A stretch of DNA of 64,000 bases. It comes from Phoenix dactylifera (taxonomy: Eukaryota; Streptophyta; Magnoliopsida; Arecales; Arecaceae). The notes under the pieces are model-generated. The model was given only the letters and a program-made list of their open reading frames with translations. It was not told where the DNA came from and ran no database searches. The stretch spans positions 558,001 through 622,000 of the forward strand of contig NW_024067734.1 in the NCBI RefSeq assembly GCF_009389715.1. Direction: 5' to 3'. Position 1 is the first letter of the stretch. Each line of letters begins with the position of its first letter. The translations under genes and the position numbers were made by a program. Below, in pieces: positions 23,301-35,300 of the stretch.

Positions 23301-26300
23301 ATATCCGATATGGGCGACGTACTGATATTCGGTACGCAAAAAATTTTCGTACCGACACTGTGCTAGTGTGGCAGCGGTACAGGGTCCAGTATCGAGACAA
23401 CAATCCTTGCTTCCAGTGTTTTCTTAAAATTCAACTGACTTGAGCGCTAGAGGGTTGCTTGTCGGACAAACTCTGGCAAGAGGACTTTATTTTTAGGTTG
23501 GTCTGAGATCTTGGAAGTTTGATCAGACTTGTCACCAACATCCTACTTGCCGGCGTCCAATATGCCGTTCATCAACCCCAGAATATTTTAGTTCGGAGTG
23601 GAGCCGACCTCACTATTTGACTTCAATAATCTGCCGACCTCAACATTCACCTCAAATTCTAATGGCAACATTGTCTATGAGCTTATAGCTCAGCAGTACA
23701 TACTCTCCTTATAAGCACGAGGTTGGGGGTCTGAAACTTGCAAGGCGTCATCCCTTAAGTATTTTGGTCCACATTTAAGTCCTGGTTCTGCAAGCATTAG
23801 GCTTAGTTTGCCTAGGTACCTAGGCTAAGGCCTCGAAGGGTTGGGGTGGCTTTAGCCTCCTCTATCTCATAAAAAAAATATATTCTAATTTATGATTCAA
23901 ATAGGTCTTTCCAAATCAGAATTGAGTAATCATTCCCAAATTTGTTGGTCAACATATTAAATAAATATCATAGCATACACACATTTAGCATGTTAGTATA
24001 CTTCATCCTTTGTGTGCATCATTATATGGACTACATAATTCATAAAATCTATATCTGGTACATATACATGTATTTTTAGTGCGATCTCACTCATGGAGTG
24101 ATAATCTATAGCTGGAAATCTTGGATTTAGGCCTTAAGAAGATAATGCAATCACTCCAACATGTGATCTTGGGATCTTAGTGTTATTTTGATGTTTACAA
24201 AGCCATTGAGGCCATATGGAAGTGTTAATATCATTAACTCAATTGATCAAGTATATAAACACTCAAGGAAGAAAGAAGCAATATATTCTCGATACATTCT
24301 ACACACTTCGATACATTCGTGATACACTCTTCCTATATATTTAAAACAACTCTTAAGAACTCGTCTAAGGACAAATTTATTAGAAGAAGTTGAGGAAAAA
24401 TCCAAATTTCAGTTTGACACAGTTAAGAGTGAAGTTTCCTTATTAAAGGGCAATTCTGTCTTTTTACTAGCCAAAGAGATGAAACTTTTATATGCCAAGC
24501 TTCCTAAATTAATTGCAATATCTTTTATTTGTTTCATGTGCTAAACTAACCTTAAGATGTAGAAAATCAGGATTAGAGTCGACTTCTGATACATTTGGCA
24601 CGCTATGGCACACTTGGCACACCTCGGCACACTTGGGACAGAGTTGGAGCCGACCCCAGAAGAATTGGAGTCGACCCTGGCACATTCGGCACGCCTGGCA
24701 CAAGGTTCGAGTGGACCCCAAAAATCAGCACTGAAGCTCGAGTCGACCCCAACAAGTGAACATCAGAAAATTGCTCTCTGAATTCTCTGTCAGAGCCGAC
24801 CCCAAGAAAGATAGAGTTGACCCCAGCCATACTCGGGTCAACCCCAACAAAGCTCGAGTCGACCCCAGCTTGGAACGTCAGAAAACTGCTTTCTGGAATT
24901 CCCTGTCAGAGTCGACCCTAGCCAAGCTCGAGTCGACCCCACTGAAGCTTGAGTCGACTCCAAGAAAAGTCGAGCTGACCCCAGCTTGAAACGTCAAAAA
25001 ACTACTCTGGAATTTCTTGTCAGAGTCGACCCCAGCCAACCTCAAGTCGACCCCACTGAAGCTCGAGTCGACCACAAAAATATTTGAGTCGACCCCAGCC
25101 TGTGGCACAGTAGCTCGAGCCGACTCTAGCAAAATTCAAGTCGACCCGAGCACAACTGACAGCATAACGGCTAGTTCTGCAGAAGTACATTTTAAGGCTC
25201 CAACGGCTAGTAGCAGTTAGTTTCTCCATTCCAACAGCTAGGAAGTGACTAATAGAGGTTGGAGAGGTATTTAAGAGCCGCTATTCACTAGAGGAAAGGA
25301 TCTTTTGCAAAATCAAAAGTGAGCATTCAAAAGAAAAGAAAATTCTAGTGTTTTACATTCATTGCTTCATTCAAAATTTTGAAAGGTGGTTGAGTAGTTT
25401 TCAAGTGTCTTCAAGAGCTCCACCAACCCCTTGAGGAGGAAAACAATTTTGACAAAGAAGAGAAGAGCAATCTACAAAGTGATAAATATTTTCTTATCTC
25501 TTCTTTGAGTGCACACTTGTTTTATTTGCTCATTTAGGAGCTTTAAACCTCTTATCTTTTATTCGTTGTAAGGTTTGTTGGTGAGCTCGTAAAACCAACG
25601 GTGTAGGTTGTTGGTGAGCCCGTAAAACCAACGGTTAAATTTAATTGGTGATCCCGCAAAACCAATTGTAGGATTTTTGGATTATGAGACAATCTAACTG
25701 TAATCCGAGGGATTATAGTGAATTTCCAAGGAGACGCTTGGAGAGTGGACGTAGGTGCCTTGAAGTGCACCGAACCACTATACTTCTTTTGTGTTTGTAT
25801 TGTGTTTGTTTTGCTTCCACTGCATTTATATAATTAAAACAAGTCAAACTACTAATCCATCTATAAGTAAAATTTAAAGTCCTAAAATTTAGAAAACCTA
25901 ATTCACCCCCCTCTCTTGGGTTGTTATCTTGGGCAACAAGTGGTATCAGAGCAGGTGCTCAACTCAAATTGGTAGCTCTCTATCCAAGGGACAATCAACA
26001 AATCGGCCACCTCTATTCAATGGCATGAATTATACCTATTGGAAAGCACGAATGAGAATCTTTATACAAGCACTAGACTATGATATATGGAGAATCATAG
26101 TTGAAGGACCACACACACCCACCGTTAGTATAGATGGCATGGTCATCCCTAAGTCAGAAAAGGATCGGGATGACAATGATAAAAGGATGGCTCAACTTAA
26201 TGCCAAAACCATGAATGTCCTTTATTGCTCACTTGATGCAAATGAATTTAATAGGATCTCAACATGTAATTCCGCTAAAGATATTTGGGATAGATTACAA

Positions 26301-29300
26301 GTTACACATGAAGGCACAGATTAAGTTAAGAAATCTAAGATAAATATGCTTGGACACAAGTATGAACTATTTAAAATGGAATCTTTTAAAAATATAACTG
26401 AAATATTTACAAGATTCACTGACATAATAAATGGTCTCAAAAGCTTAGGCAAATTTTATTCTAACCCTGAATTGGTACGCAAAATTCTCAGATCTCTACC
26501 GCGTATGTAGGAGGCCAAGGTAACTGCAATTCAAGAGGCTAAGGACCTCAATATATTTTAGTTAAAAGAACTTCTAGGGTCACTCATGACACATAAGTTG
26601 ACTATGAAGCAAAATTCTGAAGAAGAGGTTAAGAAAAGGAAGACCATTGCATTGAAATCTACAATTCCTAAAGAAAATAGTGAGTCGGATGATTCTGATG
26701 AGAAAGAGGGGTATGACGAAGAGGAAGTAGCGATGTTTGCCAAGAAATTCAGAAAGTTTATGAGGAGGAAGAAAGAGTTCAACAAAAGGAAGCCTTTCTT
26801 CAAAAGCAGCTCTAGCAAAAAAAAAGGAAAGGATAAAGAAAAGGAAAGAGATGTACCCATTTGTTATGAATGCAATAAGCCCGGATATTTCAAAATAGAT
26901 TGTCCACAATCAAAATGGGTGCCGAAGAAATTGAAGAAGAAAGCTCTCATGGCTGATTGAAGTAAAAGTGAGGGATCAAGCTCAGAAGAGGAAGATCAAC
27001 CACACACAGCTCAAATGTGCTTCATGGCAAATGATGATAAGGTAGATGCTGAACTTGAATGTGATTTTACTGTAGATGAATTACATGATGCTTTTCTAGA
27101 CCTAATGGAAGAACACAAAAAGCTTATTCACAAAAACAAAATCTTAAAAAATAAAAACCAGATACTAATAGAAGAAAAAGTAAAACTATCTAATGATCAT
27201 AAAATACTAAGTAAGAAATTAACTAATGAAACTAAAATTTTAATTAAAGAGAACATTGAACTGAAAAGGGATATTGAAAAATATAAATCCTTAGTAGATA
27301 GATTCACACTTAGCTCAAATAAGTTAAATATGATTCTAGATAGTCAAAGAGCCATTTATGACAAAGCCGGATTAGGATATAGAACAAATAGAAAACAAAA
27401 ATATCTAAAGAACTTATTTGTAAAATCCAAGAATGAAAACATAACTTGTTATTGTTGTAACAAAATAGGACATAAAGCTTATGAGTGTGATTTCAGAAAA
27501 TTTAACTATAATAACAAGTCAAATGAACAGGGTAAACAAAGATTTAAAAAAATTTGGGTTCCAAAAGGAACCATAACTACTAACCCTAAAGGACCCAACA
27601 TAGCTTGGGTACCTAAAATGGATCCTTGATTTTGCTTGCAGGTGTGTCTTACAACCAATGAGAAGAATCGACTATGGTATCTAGATAGTGGTTGTTCAAG
27701 ACACATAACAGATGATATGGATCAATTCATCACCGTGGAATCCAAAGATGGTGGAGTGGTAACGTTTGGTGGCAATAGCAAAGGTCACATTATTGGGAAG
27801 GGTAAAATCTGAATCACTTTATCTACTTTTATAGATAACGTCTTGTTAGTTAATGGTTTAAAACATAATTTGCTTAGCATTAGTCAATTTTGTAATAAAG
27901 GCTTTAAAGTTTCTTTCGAATCTTCGGTATGCATAATTGTCCTATCCTTTAACTTGTCCCCCTGTTGTTGCTTGACTTGGGCCGGACATCCCCAAATCTT
28001 AAGATAACCAAGACTCGGCTTCTTACCATGTCATATCTCAATGGTGTAGTAAGAACAGACTTAGAGGGAACTCTACTCAATATGTAAATTGCTGAAAGTA
28101 GGGCATCTTCCCAAAGAAATAAGAATAAATCAGTGAAGCTCATCATGGACCTGACCATATTCAATAAGGTCCGATTCTTCCTCTCTGACACCCAGTTGAG
28201 CTGAGGTGTATCAGGAGGAGTCCATTATGAAACTATACCATTCTCCTTGAGATAATCACGGAACTCTCCACTAATGTATTCACCTCCTCAATCCGATCGA
28301 AGAACTTTAATGAGGGCTTATGTTTCTTTTTCTACTTCATATATGACCTCTTTGAACTTTTCAAAAGCTTCAGATTTGTGTCCAATACACATATCCATAC
28401 CATGACTAATCATTGGTAAATGAAGTAAAAATTACGACTTCTAGCCTGCACATCAAATGGGCCACAGTAAGTATCTCAGTGGACCTCCTCCGTGTTCTAC
28501 AAAGGATAATTTGGCCATCTTTCTTTGAAGGCGGGATTCACAAATCGAATATGATTAGGAAGTCAATGAGCCCAAAAGCCATGTTTCTCCAATTTGTTTA
28601 TTCTGTCTTCTCCTATATGGCCAAGCCTGAAGTGCCACAAATACTTTTGATTTATCTCATTTATGGATCTATTGGATCCTATGGTACTTACTGTTTGCTT
28701 AAATACATTTACAGATACATCCATATGTATGTGATAGAGACTGTCAATCATAAAACCACGTGCAACCAATTTATTTTTCAAATAAATGGAACAATAGTCT
28801 TACAAATATTTTACTGTGCTAAACAAGATACAGAAATCAAATTTCTGCTAGCATTAGGTAACAGTTCCTAAGTATCCTTTTAATAATGAGCATATTTAAC
28901 ATACTTTCTGAAGATCTGTCACCCTTCTTGCTCTTTATGCTTCCCATATATGTAGGACAGTTTCTCTTCCAATGGCCGTCCATGATGCAATGAAAACCTT
29001 TTCTCTTGCAATCGGCCTTTTTCTTGGAACTTCCTTACTTGGCCTTTTCTCGATCTTCTGCTTCTTTGCAGGCTTTTCTTCTTCCAAGTAGACTCTCTCT
29101 TGGAAGTAGAAGCCAACTCGACAGCAAGAATGATACCCCTTGAACTCTTTAAGGTCCCTAAGGTAGTTACCAATTTATTTAACAATTCTATTTTGGTGCA
29201 TACAATCTTGTTCATATAGTAGTTTACTATAAACTGTTCATATGAAGCTGAAAGGGATTGTAGGATCAAATTCGTTTGCAATTCCTTGTGCATGGTCAGG

Positions 29301-32300
29301 TCGAGCTTCTCAAGCTCCTCTAAGTCCTTTATTATGGTCAAACCATGATCATGGACAGACTGCCCTTCCCACATCTTGGCCTTGAAGAGCCTTTTGGACA
29401 CTTCAAACCGTGCTGTGCGACTTTGATCACCATACAACTCTTGCAGGTGATTTAATATTTTTCTGGCAGTCTTCATGTTCTCATGCTGGCATTAAAGCTT
29501 ATTGGACATGGATGCCATTATGTAGCACCTAACTTTATTGTCATCGTGTCCACTCGTCATGCGTCTTACACTGATCGGTGATCGGATGGATTAGCAACTG
29601 GGAATTTTATGGTCTAGCACATATTCTAATTTCTCACAATTCAAAACTATTTTGACATGGCAGAGCCAGTTTTTATAATTGGGTTTGGTCAAACGGTTGT
29701 TCTCTAGGATATGAGTTAAGAGTTTAGAAGCTGACTTTATAATACTCAAAGAGTAAAAAATCTAATTAAAATTTTGTACTTGAACTCTATTTATTTTAGG
29801 AACTTTTAAAACAAACATTTTCCACTATTTTCTCGAATCTCTTACACTCCTCTGGTAGAAAAACGGAAATATGCGACTCTAGATTTCAAGTGGGGTGCTA
29901 CAGTCCCACCAATTTACATGCTACCTCACCTAACAGTTATTGGCGACACATAAACGATGAGTGTACAACTCTTATATAATGCTTCTCAAGCAAGTTGTAG
30001 TCAAGTTGGTCTCCAAGTCATAAGGACCTCATCTAACAATTATTGGTTCCGTTCATTGGTTAAGTCAGACCCACCATATTTTTCACAGAAGTAAAGTCGT
30101 TATTGGGTCCTCACCTAATAGTTATTGGCGCCCAACCCCACCTTTACCCCCACAACATCTCATGCCAATAGAGAGGTCCGGTTCTCCGATGCAACTTGTC
30201 CACTGTATCCAGCCGAGACAAATTAACGCCGGAAAGATCTTAGCAGCTCTACTACGGTGGAAGACCGCTAGACTTAATATTAAGTTTTCAGACTCGTGAT
30301 TTCAACATTAAGCCATCCATAAAAGATAATTAACCCAATTGGCTAGGTAAGTAGATGGGAGGCTCCCCATGCGAGCACGGTCCTAATTAAGTAACCACCT
30401 TTAATACTTTCTCAAAAACCAATTGATCAATTAATCAATAATGGGTTAGCTCAAAGTATCTTTCACTACGACTGAAAGAGGAGATTTAATTTTATTTAGG
30501 CCTTGATTATGGTTTACATCTTATGTAAATGACATACTTGTTTAGCCCTTGTTCACATCTTAAGTGAATATGAAACTCTTTTTATATGTTGTGTTTACAT
30601 CTTAGGTAAATGACATATTTGTTTAGGTTTACATCTTATGTAAATGACAAATTTGTTTAGGTTTTTATTCACATCTCATGTAAATAAAAATATTGGTAGG
30701 CATCAATATACATCTCATGCATATATCAATTAATATGCTAATCATAAGCATAAGCAAAAATAAGTATAACCTCAAAGCTGGGGTCAACTCGAGTATCCTT
30801 GGAATCGACTCGATTAGACTTTGAATCGACTCGAGTATCCTTGGAGTCGACTCTTTCAGAGAATCCAGAAGTTTTGGGTCATATCACATGCATCTCATGC
30901 GTATAATTCAGATCTGAAAATTTTAATTTAAATATGCTACCAACTAAAACTCTAATCATGCAAGACAATTTTAATTATTGCAATCTTATTGTAATTAAAA
31001 TCAACATGCAAGATCAGAAGAACAAAAATCAGCATGCTGAAATTTCTTAAATCTGAAATTTCAACACGTAGAAATTTCAGCACGCATAAATATTAAAATT
31101 TAGATCTAATCTAATCCTAATCAAGTCTATTAATCTTAATCTTAATCCCAAAACCGCGGCTCTGATACCACTGTCGGGTTACCCCCGCACGCATTGCGAC
31201 GATCGCAGCGGAAATACACGCACGAGGGCGTTCATCACATGAACATCCCAGAGAAGGTAGAATTCAAAAAAATTCTAAGTTCATAAACTCAGAAAGTTAT
31301 GAATTCAAAGAAAAGATTAAAATTAAAACTTGATTAATTTAAGAACTATAATAAAAGCAATAGTAAAGATTATATCTTTACCTTTGAGCGGGTAGATCTT
31401 CACCGCTATCTGATAATCGTGGAAGTCGGGTTTGCTTGAAGCTGCACAAGTATTCGGCCTCTACGGGTATCCACACGAAGATCTAGATCAATCAACGTTG
31501 TGATCTCACCGGGGTGCTAGCTCCCTTGCAAAGATCCCTCTTGATGGTTGGAACCCCTCTAAGCAATCAACTCTTGATTGCTCTTAAGAGGAGGAAGAAG
31601 GAGAAGAAAGAAACACTTTCTTTTCTTTCCTTTGCCATAGAAGAAGAAGGAAGAAGGACGAGGAGTCCTTTCCTTGGACCAAGGAGGAGAGAAGAGAGGA
31701 AGAGGGCCGTCAACCAAAGGAAGACTCATAGAGGGAGGCCGCCAGCCTCCCTTTTTATTCCCTTTGTTTTAGGCGTGGAGCCTCCTAAAAATTAGGAGAG
31801 TTTCCACACCCTAGCCTCAAGAGGAGGGGTGTACGCCCCTCCCTCTTTTTCATCTCATCACGCACAACCCACTTGATCAAATTAAGTAGGGCATGGGGCC
31901 TCCAATCATGGGTGCTGAAATCCTCCTCTAAGGAGGATTAGGTGAACCCAATCCTTATCCATAAGAGTCCTAATCTAATTAGGACTCAATTAGATTATGA
32001 CTCAATCGAACTCTTCAATCTTAATCCAATTAGGAGTCATCTTTATCTATTAGATCAAAATTAATTAGGACTCTAGGAGTGCTAATGCAATTAGGACTCA
32101 TATAAATTTAGTCCTAATCCAATTAGAACTTTAGAAATCCTACTGCAAGTAGGACTCTAATAATTTGAAGTCCTAATCTAATTAGAACTCTAGGAGTCCT
32201 ACTCCAAGTAGAACTCTTGAACCTTATCTAATAAGATCGAGCCCAATTAATTAAGTCCAATTGATTCAATTAAATTGTAATCCAATTGTATGTGACCCCA

Positions 32301-35300
32301 TAGGTTCTATTCTGTCAGGCAGTGAGATATATTGCGATCCCTATCATAATATCATTGAAACTCCTTTCAATGGGTTGGAACAATTCCAACTCTTCTCATT
32401 CGGATTCATTGATCATCAAGTAAATGCCTTTGAGTCCCACAATCCATCAATGACACCTAGCAGCATATAGTAGCTACCCAGCAGAATGGAATAGATGAAC
32501 CTCCAGCTACAATTAGCGTATGATACAGTCCCTTTATCGTGGATCTCGACAGGACGGAGGTCATAGATAACTCGTTAAATTCCATCGTCTGTCATATGTC
32601 AAGATTTATTCGACTCTAGTTCGAGATTGGAAAACTCTTTTTCCAAAAACTACCTTGGCCAAAGATTTACGAACTCAGTCTCATAAATTATATAGGATCT
32701 CTCCTAATCTATTAAGGTCGATAGATTCCATTTAGATGCACCCTTACTCCTACAATGAACCTACTGAAGCCAATCTGCACCATAAGGACCCAGATGGATA
32801 GAGCCCATGTTTATGTGCTCGTCAAACTACAGCAATCTCACTGTGAATAGCCGAAGCATCGCAGGTCAAATGACCAGTCATACAACTGTAGCATTAAATA
32901 AGTCACTGACGAGTAGATAGACATCCAAGTAACTACTTGCCATGGTCACGCTCAGTATACTTGTTCTCTAACAAGCACTTGCACAATTACTTCAGTGTTC
33001 CCCACACTGTGGACTCAAGACTTGTCCATCAAAGAAAGTGATTTATGCACTAATCTTAGCAGATCGATCACCGTCCTCGTGATGATCCATCGATTAGGAG
33101 CAATTCAGGAATTAATCACTAATAACACATGCCTCAAATTTTCAACTCTTGAGAATATGCATCATCTCATTAATTCCTTGGACGATTCATGGACACATAA
33201 GAACATGAATGAAAAGAATGCCCAATTTAATAAATTCATAATTAGGTCAAGTACAAATTTATGTTCTAGAACAAAATAATGCGTCAGCCATATTGGCTTC
33301 TAGGGCAGACTTCTAACACAAAATAGTTATCCAACATTCTAATACACTCCTTTAGGTAATCAATATGCAATTTCTAAAAGAAAGGGAGAAAGAGACTTAG
33401 GAGGATAAGGAAGACTTAATGGATGAAAGAAATGGCTTGATGAGGAAGAGGATGGAAGGAGAGGCTTGACGAGAAAAAAAGAAAAAGCGGATGGTCTTTC
33501 TTCGCAGATGGTCTCTCTTGGCGTGTGCAATTTTTTTTCCTTTTTTGTCTTTTTTTTAAAATTAGAGGACTAGCGGACTAAGTTAGCAGGAATCCTCTTG
33601 TCCCTATTTGACTTTTGGATTTTCTCTTTAAGATAGATGCAAGAGAAAACATGTTAAAAAAAAGTCCCGCCACATGTTTCTTTCTATTGTGCCCGTCCCA
33701 TATGATTTTTGTTCCTTCTCCCTCGAGCATACAGTCTCTCTGGCCTATCTTTCCAAATCCCATAGGATTTTCTCAAGAAAGGGCCTTAAGAGAATGAATT
33801 TCATAATGGGATAAATTTCCCAAATTAGCACTATTTTATAAAATTATCGTATATAGAAAAAGTGCTTGCCGTGTTGCACAAGGAAAACCTAATGATTACA
33901 AATGTTTCAAGCTTATATAAGTCAACAAAATAGCATACTTGATCTTAAGATTCTATACTATGCATTGCTATATATCAAGCATGAAACCAGTTTATCTAGT
34001 TAGTAGAACATTAAATCCAGAATATTTATGTTTGATTTTAACACAACGAAACTGACAATTCAGTTCTGATGGGATAGATTTCTTTATATGCCCACATTTG
34101 TATTTAAAGATTTTTTCCAGGTTTTACGAATAACATTAATTTTTACCACATTATCTTATCTACTTCCAGAAACATATGTATAATGAAAATATAATGTACT
34201 ATGCCTACCAAAAATATATATATAATGTACTATCTAGTGTTCAAAGTTAACATCCGATTACAAGGTATTGACCATTTGAAAAAATTCCCATCTGTTGTTC
34301 AAGGAAAATCACATGCTTTTTGAGTACAGTAGGAATACATCAGTCAATCAGAATAAATCAATAAATACCTTGAAGGGTTATCTAAAAAATAAGCACATTA
34401 TACCTAAATTAAATGATTTAGCAATCGTTAAATCCGGGCAATTGCAATTAGCAACATACCAGATTTTCCCATTTCCATTCACCACCTCGTGAAATTGGTA
34501 AAACATGGTCAATAGTCAAATTCGCACGAGAAGAACAATATCTGTTAACAACAACAGGCATTTGTTAGTTTGAGTGACAGACCCTGACCTTATGGGTTGC
34601 CTTTTATTTTTCAAACAATGGTCCATCTTAGGTATTTTTTATCTAAAGGAAAAGATAAGGAGTTAACTCAAATTCTAAAGCTTTTAAAAGGATCTTGATC
34701 GTCACTGTCTTAAGCAAAACAAAGCAGATCTAATTACAAAACACCAACAGTAATATTAGACACAAAACTCAAAAAACCTTATCAGCAGAAAAAAGAAATG
34801 TTAACAAAGCAAGTACATCGGAGACCCTAGGTGTTTATCCTGTTTAAAGAGACAAATTATAACTAGAATTCCCATTAACATAGATCAAGATACTGAGTTT
34901 AAGTACTAGTTCAGGTATTAATAGCCAACTCCATACAGATAGTGCTAGGCTTGTTGGTTAGCGCTATAACTGAGGGGTTAAGCTTTTGAAATAGTAGACA
35001 TTAGCAGAGTAAAAGAAGAGCAAGAAGAAACTATATCAGGATATGGTTGTCAGTGCCTGCCAAGCTTTGAACAAATAGATAAAAATATAGATGAATGTTA
35101 CATGCTTCTTTTGAACATCTTCATTTGACTACTAATGAACAAAAGTTTTTCAAAAATCAGCGTCTTCAACCAAACTCATGTAATATGATGATGACCGTAT
35201 GCTGTGGCAGCGTGCCACATCTGGCTACAATTTACTGCTTTTGCGTTTCCCATATCACCAGATTTTCCCCATAGATATACGGTATCCAAAAGTTGGGACT

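Larger units (their letters stand above)
22000..24170. repeat. Tandem segmental duplication, unit 2, with two insertions
   Basis: Second copy of the duplicated segment. Alignment with unit 1 by eye shows two insertions absent from unit 1: a TACCG-rich repeat (about 22455-22642) and an LTR-like block (about 22830-23675). With these removed, length is close to unit 1. The duplication therefore predates both insertions. Confidence 0.8.

Noticed and set aside
24509..25229. Several overlapping open frames on both strands
   Set aside because: They come from the GAGTCGACCCCA array in an LTR and encode only its repeat.
30500..30720. Possible CRISPR-like array
   Set aside because: Unit spacing and spacers are irregular and the array is in a retrotransposon leader in plant nuclear DNA.
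31514..31795. 93-codon open frame (+)
   Set aside because: Inside the 2.1-kb Copia LTR and driven by a purine-rich GAAGAAGG stretch.
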